The notes: a model not told the origin generated them from the sequence alone. A DNA stretch of 5,507 nt from Synechococcales cyanobacterium PMM_0073 (GCA_949127695.1 CASBQH010000223.1:1-5507), one strand, 5' to 3'; shown: positions 1 to 5,216, counted from the first letter of the stretch. Made by a program: numbers and translations.

Positions 1-40
1 CCGCTCTTTTAAACCTTCAACTTTAGAAACTCTAGGCTGA

Positions 41-88
41 GATGCGGGTTGGGATGCGGGTTGGGATGCGGGCTGGGATATCGGCAGG
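41..88. repeat. 12-bp tandem repeat, four units
   Basis: The unit GATGCGGGTTGG is perfect at 41-52 and 53-64, has one change at 65-76 (GATGCGGGCTGG), and is degenerate at 77-88 (GATATCGGCAGG). Because 12 is a multiple of 3, each reading frame through it repeats with a four-residue period, but no credible gene covers it: plus-strand frames are stopped at 33-35 or 38-40 just before the array, and the minus-strand frame has no Shine-Dalgarno sequence. It is best read as an intergenic minisatellite. It may lie beyond the end of a gene outside the left edge, since one plus frame is open from the window start to a TGA at 38-40. Confidence 0.8.
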
Positions 89-137
89 GAGGGAGTAGTA
101 ACCATTGCGGCTTGTCTGGCGAATATATATAGAACAG

Positions 138-169
138 CAGTCGCTCCGGCTTCCCCGGTTTTCCGACTG
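138..169. terminator. Nested hairpin, possible 3'-end structure after rph
   Basis: Outer arms CAGTCG (138-143) and CGACTG (164-169) are perfectly complementary. Inside them CCGG (146-149) and CCGG (155-158) pair around a CTTCC loop, leaving an asymmetric internal loop. On the minus strand the structure lies about 95 nt past the rph stop and is followed by CTGTTC and a TATATA run, so it could form the 3' end of the rph transcript. There is no real U-tract on that side. On the plus strand TTTT follows the inner stem but lies inside the outer one. Function is inferred. Confidence 0.3.
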
Positions 170-263
170 GATTTTAGGTGAATATAGGATCCACCTGCAT
201 CTTAGCATCGCATTCTTTAAAACAGACTGCAAAGCATTCACAGAAAACTTTTAGGTTTTGGCG

Positions 264-995
264 CTAAAGCTGCAAAACACCTGCCGGAATCACCTGCCGC
301 TGTAGCTCCATCAACTGCTGGATTCCCTGCTCTGCTCGATCCAAAATCTGGTTAAACTGGCTGCGGCTGAAATGACCTTCTTCCGCCGTGCCCTGAATTT
401 CGATTAAGTCCAGATTTTCGTTCATCACCAGATTGCAGTCGGTCGCCGCCGCCACATCTTCCGGGTAGTTCAAATCCAGCAAAACCTCGCCCTCCAGCAG
501 CCCCACCGAAATGGCCGCAATCTGGTGGCAAATTGGCGAATCTTCTAGCTCCCCGGCTTCAATCAGGCTCTGAATCGCGTCGCAGAGTGCCACAAAGCCG
601 CCCGTAATTGAGGCGGTGCGCGTCCCGGCATCGGCTTGCAGCACGTCGGCATCGACGGTAATCGTGCGTTCGCCTAAGCGCTTCATATCCAGCGCGGCGC
701 GGAGGCTGCGGCCAATCAGGCGCTGAATTTCTTGGGTGCGGCCAGAGAGCTTCATAAACTCGCGCGGCTGACGCTGAGCGGTGGCAGTGGGCAACATTCG
801 GTATTCGGCGGTCAGCCAGCCTTGGCCGCTGCCTTCCAAAAACCGGGGCACGCCCGACTGAATCGTGACGCTGCACAGCACCTGCGTATTGCCGCAGTGC
901 GTCAGGACTGAGCCTGCTGCAAATTGGGTAAAGTTGCGCTCAAATCGCACTGGACGGAGTTGATCGGGCTGACGCTGATCAGGACGCTGCCACAT
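264..995 (-). CDS. rph: Ribonuclease PH
   Basis: A phosphorolytic 3'-to-5' exoribonuclease that trims the 3' ends of tRNA precursors in the cytoplasm, using phosphate and releasing nucleoside diphosphates; the family forms a hexameric ring. The 243-residue product has normal family length and aligns end to end with the family as I know it. Recognisable segments are [18 protein letters not shown] (48-65), [17 protein letters not shown] (85-101) and [14 protein letters not shown] (119-132). Arg86 and the Gly-Thr-Arg at 124-126 match the phosphate-binding residues of the E. coli enzyme at identical numbering, and Asp180 and Asp186 in the [10 protein letters not shown] segment match the active-site acidic positions, so it should be active. 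The ATG at 993-995 is preceded by AGGGG (plus-strand 1006-1010) at 10 nt. A minus-strand TATTCT (plus 1056-1061) is a possible -10 box, without a good -35. It is transcribed away from the BtuR-like gene and appears monocistronic. Confidence 0.97.
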   Translation of the reverse strand: MWQRPDQRQPDQLRPVRFERNFTQFAAGSVLTHCGNTQVLCSVTIQSGVPRFLEGSGQGWLTAEYRMLPTATAQRQPREFMKLSGRTQEIQRLIGRSLRAALDMKRLGERTITVDADVLQADAGTRTASITGGFVALCDAIQSLIEAGELEDSPICHQIAAISVGLLEGEVLLDLNYPEDVAAATDCNLVMNENLDLIEIQGTAEEGHFSRSQFNQILDRAEQGIQQLMELQRQVIPAGVLQL

Positions 996-1066
996 AAAAT
1001 AAATGCCCCTGGTTGCCTTGCTGATGGATTAAGCCCGTGCCGCAGATCCTTACTTAGAATACAGCA

Positions 1067-1092
1067 GGCGCATCTTGCTGCGAAAGATCGCC
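1067..1092. other. Bulged 9-bp stem-loop between rph and the BtuR-like gene
   Basis: GGCG (1067-1070) pairs with CGCC (1089-1092), and ATCTT (1072-1076) pairs with AAGAT (1084-1088). A single unpaired C sits at 1071 and the loop is seven nucleotides, GCTGCGA. It partly overlaps a second GC-rich structure, in which GCCCC (1090-1094) pairs with GGGGC (1117-1121) around an inner GCTG/CAGC stem (1101-1112). The two share bases 1090-1092 and compete there. Either could be an RNA structure in the rph leader (minus strand) or part of an unannotated small RNA. I cannot assign a known family. Confidence 0.4.
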
Positions 1093-1146
1093 CCAAGGCC
1101 GCTGGTTGCAGCATTCGGGGCAGAGCCGGAGCCGCAGAGCCGCAGC

Positions 1147-1180
1147 AATTCCGCTATATGTAGCGTTTTGTAGCGGAATT
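1147..1180. promoter_or_regulatory. 10-bp perfect inverted repeat, candidate operator
   Basis: AATTCCGCTA (1147-1156) and TAGCGGAATT (1171-1180) are perfect inverted copies separated by 14 nt. Within the spacer a second TAGCG (1161-1165) can pair with the left arm instead, giving a smaller hairpin CGCTA-TATG-TAGCG (1152-1165). The element ends 16 nt upstream of the best -10-like box for the BtuR-like gene (TATATT, 1197-1202), so it occupies the place where a -35 box or operator would be. A transcription-factor site or an RNA switch are both possible; the sequence alone does not decide. Confidence 0.5.
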
Positions 1181-1196
1181 AAGCCAGCCACCACGC

Positions 1197-1202
1197 TATA
1201 TT
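1197..1202 (+). promoter_or_regulatory. Possible -10 box for the BtuR-like gene
   Basis: TATATT matches the TATAAT consensus at five of six positions. No convincing -35 hexamer lies 16-18 nt upstream; that space holds the right arm of the 1147-1180 inverted repeat. If used, transcription would start near 1209 and give a leader of roughly 120 nt before the ATG at 1330, containing the whole 1216-1289 inverted repeat. Confidence 0.3.
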
Positions 1203-1215
1203 TATCAGAAGTAGC

Positions 1216-1289
1216 TCACGGCTTTTGGCTGATTTAAATTCGTGCATCTGTACTAATCTAGAGATTATTAATTCTTTTTTAAGCCGTGA
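1216..1289 (+). promoter_or_regulatory. 9-bp inverted repeat closing a 56-nt loop in the leader
   Basis: TCACGGCTT (1216-1224) and AAGCCGTGA (1281-1289) are perfectly complementary and enclose 56 nt. That loop contains a small AT-rich hairpin, TAATC-TAGA-GATTA (1254-1267), followed by six T residues (1275-1280). The layout, a long-range closing stem with an inner hairpin and T run ahead of the ribosome binding site at 1315-1320, could be a regulatory leader. No riboswitch consensus is recognised, and the T run lies just before the right arm of the stem, so this is not a standard attenuator. Confidence 0.35.
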
Positions 1290-1314
1290 ATCGCTCAGCC
1301 CAGTTTTTCGTTTT

Positions 1315-1320
1315 AGGCGG
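1315..1320 (+). promoter_or_regulatory. Ribosome binding site deciding the 1330 start
   Basis: AGGCGG is a one-mismatch version of AGGAGG and lies 9 nt before the ATG at 1330. It supports starting the BtuR-like protein there rather than at the in-frame TTG at 1225, which has no such sequence. Confidence 0.55.
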
Positions 1321-1329
1321 CTTCATTCT

Positions 1330-1881
1330 ATGGTTTCCCAACTCGAAGCTCCGGCTCGGAGCAGCAATCATTCCCTGTCTTATGCCGTGGAAGGTTTAGT
1401 CCAGGTCTTTACCTGTCCGCACCGCAGCTTCTTTACTAGCGTCATGGCGCAGTCGCTGCGAATTGCCGGTCAGGGCACGCCGGTGTTGGTGGTGCAGTTT
1501 CTCAAAGGCGGCATTGGCCAAGGCTATCAGCACCCGGTTCAGCTGGCGCAGCATCTTGACTGGATTCGCTGCAATCTGACGCGCTGCATTGATACCCCAG
1601 AACTTGCTGCTCCCGGACTGCTGGAGGCCGAAAAACTGGCGATGCGCGAACTCTGGGAGCATACGCAGCGGGTGGTGGCCGAAAATCAATATTCGCTGGT
1701 GGTACTAGATGAGCTGAGTCTGGCGATCAACTATGGGCTGATTTCCGAGGCCGAAGTTTTAAGCTTTATTGAGCAGCGTCCAGGGCAGGTGGATTTGATC
1801 CTAACTGGCCCAGATATGCCACAGTCGATTCTAGATATTGCTGACCAAATCACCGAGCTACGCCGGACGCATCGGCCTTAA
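1330..1881 (+). CDS. BtuR/CobA-family protein with a lost Walker A motif
   Basis: The 183-residue product follows the fold of ATP:corrinoid adenosyltransferase (BtuR/CobA/CobO), which normally moves the adenosyl group of ATP to cob(I)alamin. Matching segments are LVQVFT (23-28), AGQGTPVLVVQFLKG (46-60), a Walker B-like VVLDELSLAINYGLI (124-138) and LILTGPDMPQSILDIADQITELR (156-178). The P-loop itself is gone: where E. coli BtuR has GNGKGKTT, this protein has CPHRSFFT (29-36) in a gapless alignment, with the catalytic Lys replaced by Phe34 and the next Thr by Phe35. The family's C-terminal tail is also short. ATP-dependent adenosyl transfer therefore seems unlikely, and a binding or regulatory role is inferred. 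From memory, cyanobacteria carry similar proteins annotated only as P-loop NTPase family. The ATG at 1330 is chosen for its ribosome binding site; the TTG at 1225 would add 35 residues unlike the family. Confidence 0.85.
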   Translation: MVSQLEAPARSSNHSLSYAVEGLVQVFTCPHRSFFTSVMAQSLRIAGQGTPVLVVQFLKGGIGQGYQHPVQLAQHLDWIRCNLTRCIDTPELAAPGLLEAEKLAMRELWEHTQRVVAENQYSLVVLDELSLAINYGLISEAEVLSFIEQRPGQVDLILTGPDMPQSILDIADQITELRRTHRP

Positions 1882-1883
1882 GC

Positions 1884-1899
1884 GCTGGCTCAAGCCAGC
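1884..1899. terminator. Hairpin between converging genes
   Basis: GCTGGC (1884-1889) and GCCAGC (1894-1899) form a perfect 6-bp GC-rich stem with a TCAA loop. It lies 2 bp beyond the stop codon of the plus-strand gene and includes the TGA stop of tsaC (1890-1892 on the minus strand). The position suggests a shared, bidirectional 3'-end structure. No T tract follows on either strand, so intrinsic termination is uncertain. Confidence 0.35.
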
Positions 1900-2525
1900 C
1901 GAATCTCGCCTTGCCGCAAAATTTGCCAGCCGTCTCCCGTCCATTTAGCGACGGTCGAAGGCTGGCTAGAAGGCTGGCTGGCTGGCTGGCTCGAACCAGA
2001 CTCCGAATCTGTCAACCTGCTCTCTAGTTCAGCCAGTTCGCGCTCTGAGAGCGTGCCAACTTCTGGAAACTGGCGGTTAATCTCGCTCAACGTCAGCAGG
2101 GCTGGCTCGCCGGATCGGTTGACGCTGGTGGTGGCCAAAGCGCCCGTCAGCGCCAGAATATGCCGAGCGACTGGATGATTGGGCAATCGCAGGCCAATGC
2201 TGGTGGGGTCGGTGGGGTTCATGGCTGGGCAGAGCTTTGCGCTGGCAGGCAGCACCAGCGTCAGCGCTCCCGGCCAATATTGCGCGGCCACCTGCTGCCA
2301 AACCAGGCGTTCGGCCTGACTGCCTGTGGCAAATTCCCAGAGGTCGGCAGAGCTAGCGCCCATCAAAATCAGCGGCTTCGATTTGCTGCGCTGCTTGGCG
2401 GCATAGATTAAGCCTGCGGCCTCCGGGCGAGCGGCCAGAGCGGGCACCGTATCCGTGGGGAAGCTGATCAGCGATGCTCCAGATTGGGCGGCGGCAATTA
2501 AGTCGGGCAGAGAGAGCTGAGGCAT
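1890..2525 (-). CDS. tsaC: Threonylcarbamoyl-AMP synthase (YrdC/Sua5 domain)
   Basis: Makes L-threonylcarbamoyl-AMP from threonine, bicarbonate and ATP; TsaB, TsaD and TsaE then use it to form t6A at position 37 of ANN-decoding tRNAs. Numbered from the ATG at 2523-2525, the 211-residue protein is a single YrdC domain: SLISFPTDTVPALAARPE near 18-35, the KxR motif as Lys44-Gln-Arg46 followed by PL, and the SxN motif as Ser134-Val-Asn136. These are the family's nucleotide and threonine binding residues. The extra Sua5 domain is absent. A Ser/Gln/Pro-rich linker (about 175-190) encoded by a GGCT tetranucleotide tract precedes a short end, KWTGDGWQILRQGEIRLA. A TTG at 2571-2573 would add 16 residues and overlap prmC; the ATG fits the domain start better, though it has no clear ribosome binding site. 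It follows prmC by 25 bp, so co-transcription and translational coupling are likely. Confidence 0.93.
   Translation of the reverse strand: MPQLSLPDLIAAAQSGASLISFPTDTVPALAARPEAAGLIYAAKQRSKSKPLILMGASSADLWEFATGSQAERLVWQQVAAQYWPGALTLVLPASAKLCPAMNPTDPTSIGLRLPNHPVARHILALTGALATTSVNRSGEPALLTLSEINRQFPEVGTLSERELAELESRLTDSESGSSQPASQPSSQPSTVAKWTGDGWQILRQGEIRLA
1960..1991. repeat. GGCT tetranucleotide repeat inside tsaC
   Basis: Two GGCT units (1960-1967), a 4-bp interruption, then five uninterrupted GGCT units (1972-1991). On the coding (minus) strand this reads AGCC repeated and encodes the Ser-Gln-Pro-Ala-Ser-Gln-Pro-Ser linker. Since the unit is 4 bp, gain or loss of one copy would shift the frame and change the last 20-30 residues of TsaC. 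Confidence 0.85.
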
Positions 2526-2550
2526 ATTCGTCGGCGCTAAAAATCTTAAA

Positions 2551-3438
2551 TTAGCAGCGATAAGCCGAGACAAACCGCTGAATTCCTGATAAATCTAGGT
2601 GAATTTGAATTGAGTGATATTCACCCTGCTGCTCTAAAAGCTGCACCACGTCGCTGGCCTGCCCCGCCATCAGCTCGACCAGCCAAAGCCCGCCAGGAAT
2701 CAAAAACGCTGGCGCTGCTTCAACCAGCTCGCGAATGCAGTCTAGCCCGTCCAGCCCGCCATCCAGCGCCAAATGCGGCTCATGCTGGGCAACCTCAGGC
2801 TGAAGCTCGGCAATCATCGCCTGCGGAATATAGGGCGGATTGGCCACCATGGCGCTGAGCTGACCGCGCAGCTGCGTTAAGGGCGCAAACCAAGAGCCTT
2901 GATAAAACTGCACCGACAGCCCCAGCCGCGCTGCATTCTGCTGGGCGATCTGCAAGGCGGCGGCGCTCAGCTCTACTGCATGAACTGTAGCTGCTGGAAA
3001 CGCTGCCGCCAAGCCCAAGGCAATCGCGCCGCTGCCTGTGCCCAAATCAGCCCAATGTCCCGTTTGTAACTGAGCCGGGGCGGCTGTAGCTAGAATTTTG
3101 GCGAGATCGATCAGCAGCTCGGTTTCGGGGCGCGGAATTAGCACGGCGGGTGAAACCGTGAGCAAAAACTGCCGCCAAGCGGTTTCGCCTGCCAAATACT
3201 GCACTGGCACTTTCGCTTGAATTCGCCGCTGCCAAAGCTGATCTAGTTCAGCCAACGACCAGTTGAGCCGCAGCTCTGAATGCTTAAAGCTTTCCAACCG
3301 CAGACTGAGCGGATCGAGTCCGGCAGCCTGAAGCAGCCAGTCGAGTTCGTCAGCCAATTCTGCATCTGCGGCCTGCGCCTGCTGCCGCCACTGCCAAAGA
3401 TCGAGGCCAGAAATATGGGACGGGGGCGCTGAAGCCAT
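2551..3438 (-). CDS. prmC: Peptide chain release factor glutamine methyltransferase
   Basis: PrmC (HemK) uses S-adenosylmethionine to N5-methylate the glutamine of the GGQ motif in release factors RF1 and RF2, which improves peptide release in the cytoplasm. The 295-residue protein has the usual two-part layout: a helical N-terminal domain (about 1-90) for release-factor contact, then a Rossmann-type methyltransferase domain. Diagnostic motifs are VPVQYLAGE (77-85), VLIPRPETE (99-107), the SAM-binding DLGTGSGAIALGLA (131-144), acidic Glu156 in HAVELS, which probably contacts SAM, and the catalytic NPPYIP (200-205). Length is slightly above the usual 275-290. The ATG at 3436-3438 has no strong Shine-Dalgarno sequence. 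It is the first gene of a prmC-tsaC pair; such pairing is seen in many bacteria. A weak minus-strand promoter may lie in the 196-bp gap shared with nhaC. Confidence 0.95.
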   Translation of the reverse strand: MASAPPSHISGLDLWQWRQQAQAADAELADELDWLLQAAGLDPLSLRLESFKHSELRLNWSLAELDQLWQRRIQAKVPVQYLAGETAWRQFLLTVSPAVLIPRPETELLIDLAKILATAAPAQLQTGHWADLGTGSGAIALGLAAAFPAATVHAVELSAAALQIAQQNAARLGLSVQFYQGSWFAPLTQLRGQLSAMVANPPYIPQAMIAELQPEVAQHEPHLALDGGLDGLDCIRELVEAAPAFLIPGGLWLVELMAGQASDVVQLLEQQGEYHSIQIHLDLSGIQRFVSAYRC

Positions 3439-3562
3439 AGCTGTTTACATTCGGGGTTTCACAGTTGCTAGCTTCAATCATCTCTGATCAGGGAAACCTG
3501 CTGCAAGATTTCTAAAAAAGCCAGCAAACCTTTAGATAACTTGGCATTGGGTCGTATGGCTA

Positions 3563-3585
3563 CCCCAATAGAGCGTTGATTGGGG
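3563..3585. promoter_or_regulatory. Inverted repeat in the prmC/nhaC promoter region
   Basis: CCCCAAT (3563-3569) and ATTGGGG (3579-3585) are perfect inverted copies with a 9-nt spacer. The right arm overlaps the -35 box of the weak promoter proposed for nhaC, which is where a repressor or activator site would sit. The cognate regulator is unknown. Confidence 0.4.
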
Positions 3586-3604
3586 GCGAGCGAATCATTA
3601 GGCT
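3576..3604 (+). promoter_or_regulatory. Weak candidate promoter for the antiporter gene
   Basis: TTGATT (3576-3581), a 17-nt spacer, then TAGGCT (3599-3604). The -35 matches four of six and the -10 only three of six consensus bases. Correct spacing and position ahead of the ATG at 3635 are the main support; the start site would be near 3611, giving a short leader. Confidence 0.25.
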
Positions 3605-3634
3605 AAAGAAAACTCAGCTAGGTTTGGGGCAAAG

Positions 3635-4960
3635 ATGGACATTTGCTTGGCGCTTCTAGGATCGGTTACGCTACTGTTGCTCTGTACGGTCAACGGCGTG
3701 TATGTTGCTTATCCACTGCTGTTCGTCTTGGCCTTATTTATCGGTATCTGCCTTTCCAGAGGGTTTTCGCTACAGTCGCTCTGGCAGATGAGCTATCAGG
3801 GTAGCCTCAAGGCATTACCCGTATTCACAATCCTGACTCTGATTGGAGCTATAACCGCCACCTGGATCGCTGCCGGAACTGTACCCGCAATCGTTTACTA
3901 TGGCATTCAGTTGATTCAACCGCGCTGGTTTATTCTGGCGGCTTTTCTGTTAACAAGTCTGGTGTCGCTGCTGATTGGCACATCGTTTGGAGCAGCCAGC
4001 ACGATTGGCCTCGCGATGATGATTATGGCCAAAGGCAGCAATGTCAATCCCCAGATGATTGCAGGCGCAGTGATTGCCGGAGCCTATTTGGGCGATCGCT
4101 GTTCGCCAATGTCTTCGAGCGCGCATCTGGTTGCGGCCATTACCCAAACTGATCTGTATGGCAACCTGAAGCGGATGCTGCAAACTGGGCTTTGGCCGCT
4201 GGTGGTCAGCTGCGGCATTTATTTAGGGTTGTCTTTGCTCTATCCGATGCAGACAAATGATCAAAGCTTGAGCGTTGCCCTGCGCCAATTGTTCGACCTC
4301 AATGCCATTGTGCTATTGCCTGCGGGCTTGATTGTAGTTCTGGCGCTGCTGCGAATCGAAGCCAAATATTCAATGCTGCTGAGTATTTTGGCTGCGATTT
4401 GGCTGGCGATCGCTCACCAGCACTATGCGCCGAGTCAGGTTTTGCAGTTTACGCTTTGGGGGTTTCGCTTAGAATCTGACAGCCCAATTCAGGCAATCTT
4501 GCGCGGCGGCGGCATTTTGCCCATGCTAAAAGTCTGCGGCACGGTGCTAATTTCGACCTCGCTGGCCGGAATTTTGGGCGGAACCGGACTGCTCAAAACT
4601 AGCCTCAAACGGCTAATTCGAGTCCATCAGCCAGAGCAGTTTGGCGCAAACGCTCAGCGGTTTGGCAACACGGCGCTAATTGGCCTATTTGCCGCTGCCT
4701 TTGGCTGTACGCAAACCATCGGCATTCTGCTGACTGAAGATTTGGTGCAGCAAAACTATGAACAACCTGAACAGCTAGCGCTCGATCTCGAAAATACGGT
4801 TGTGGTGCTGTCGCCGCTCATTCCCTGGAATATTGCCGGACTGGTTCCCGCTACCGTACTCACGACCAACTGGCAGTTTATCCCCTATGCCTGCTATCTC
4901 TATCTAATTCCAGCTATTGTGCTGCTGCAACTGCGAGCCTCGGCTCAGCCCCACCGTTAG
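3635..4960 (+). CDS. nhaC: NhaC-family Na+/H+ antiporter
   Basis: A cytoplasmic-membrane antiporter of the NhaC family (ion transporter superfamily), expected to exchange Na+ for H+ and so serve sodium and pH balance; some family members instead exchange organic acids such as malate and lactate. The 441-residue product is strongly hydrophobic with about 11-12 membrane segments and slightly shorter than many homologs. Family signatures are GTSFGAASTIG (115-125), AYLGDRCSPMSSSA (150-163) and SPLIPWNIAGLVPAT (393-407), with LLTEDL (365-370) in the second half. Where Bacillus NhaC has SPLSDTT this protein has SPMSSSA, so the acidic residue there is missing; Asp154 and Arg155 remain. Substrate is therefore inferred from family only. 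The ATG at 3635 has a weak GGGG (3626-3629) ribosome site. Both HIP1 octamers of the window lie in this gene. It is divergent from prmC and probably transcribed alone. Confidence 0.88.
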   Translation: MDICLALLGSVTLLLLCTVNGVYVAYPLLFVLALFIGICLSRGFSLQSLWQMSYQGSLKALPVFTILTLIGAITATWIAAGTVPAIVYYGIQLIQPRWFILAAFLLTSLVSLLIGTSFGAASTIGLAMMIMAKGSNVNPQMIAGAVIAGAYLGDRCSPMSSSAHLVAAITQTDLYGNLKRMLQTGLWPLVVSCGIYLGLSLLYPMQTNDQSLSVALRQLFDLNAIVLLPAGLIVVLALLRIEAKYSMLLSILAAIWLAIAHQHYAPSQVLQFTLWGFRLESDSPIQAILRGGGILPMLKVCGTVLISTSLAGILGGTGLLKTSLKRLIRVHQPEQFGANAQRFGNTALIGLFAAAFGCTQTIGILLTEDLVQQNYEQPEQLALDLENTVVVLSPLIPWNIAGLVPATVLTTNWQFIPYACYLYLIPAIVLLQLRASAQPHR

Positions 4961-5188
4961 CCTGAAATTTGGCGTTGCTGAATGCCGGGATAGAGAGTTG
5001 GGCTATCTTGAACCAGCCCTAAGAAATTTCTGCTCCCCGCTTGTGCAACCCATACTTTTAGTCTATGCTTTTTTAACTGGCATCTGAAAGCCGGTAAACC
5101 TGGGCTTGAGGCGAGGTCGCTGACTAGAAGTGTTCTTACCACCGCTAGCCAGCTAACTTACCGCCGCGTGATGAGCGTGGCGCTAGGC

Positions 5189-5214
5189 TGTGCTGATTGT
5201 AAATGATCAGCATA
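5189..5214. promoter_or_regulatory. Stem-loop upstream of the small gene
   Basis: TGCTGAT (5191-5197) and ATCAGCA (5206-5212) are perfect inverted copies. The stem extends outward by a G-U pair (5190/5213) and a T-A pair (5189/5214) to 9 bp, with an 8-nt loop. There is no T tract after it. It could be an operator for the promoter just downstream or the end of an upstream transcript. Confidence 0.4.
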
Positions 5215-5216
5215 CC

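Larger units (their letters stand above)
1..263. other. Left-edge region without a supported gene
   Basis: No gene can be supported between the window edge and the rph stop codon. The stretch holds the 12-bp tandem repeat (41-88), an AT-rich TATATATA segment (124-131), a nested inverted repeat (138-169), a short inverted repeat AGGTG/CACCT (176-196) and an A/T-rich inverted repeat AAAAC/GTTTT (244-259). As it lies downstream of rph on the minus strand, some of these may help end rph transcription. A minus-strand open frame at 32-241 starts with GTG, lacks a ribosome binding site and has a composition dominated by the repeat, so I do not call it. Confidence 0.6.

Noticed and set aside
32..241. 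Minus-strand open frame of 69 codons after rph
   Set aside because: It starts at GTG without a ribosome binding site, its C-terminus is just the translated 12-bp repeat, and the rest is not protein-like in any family I know.
814..821. Recurrent AGCCAGCC octamer (814, 1182, 1893 and, inverted, 1960-1991)
   Set aside because: Copies are scattered over coding and non-coding sequence with no fixed spacing or orientation; GC-rich codon use is explanation enough outside the tsaC tract.
924..1163. Plus-strand open frame of 79 codons overlapping the rph start
   Set aside because: It runs antisense through the rph N-terminus and the stem-loop region, has no ribosome binding site and an unlikely composition.
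996..1200. tRNA or known small RNA in the rph upstream region
   Set aside because: No cloverleaf, T-loop consensus or known cyanobacterial small-RNA motif could be found despite several hairpins.
1225..1329. N-terminal extension of the BtuR-like protein from TTG
   Set aside because: The 35 extra residues do not resemble the family, no ribosome site precedes the TTG, and the ATG at 1330 has one.
3484..3491. CTGATCAG palindrome in the prmC/nhaC gap
   Set aside because: An 8-bp palindrome is expected by chance at this scale, and related TGATCA sites occur elsewhere in the window without a pattern.
5051..5074. Intrinsic terminator for nhaC
   Set aside because: A T6 run is present, but the preceding CATA/TATG stem is only 4 bp and AT-rich, too weak to call as a separate feature.
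4957..5142. Minus-strand open frame of 61 codons after nhaC
   Set aside because: It overlaps the nhaC stop, lacks a ribosome binding site and shows no domain. Only a short stretch recalls transposase ends, noted as a finding.
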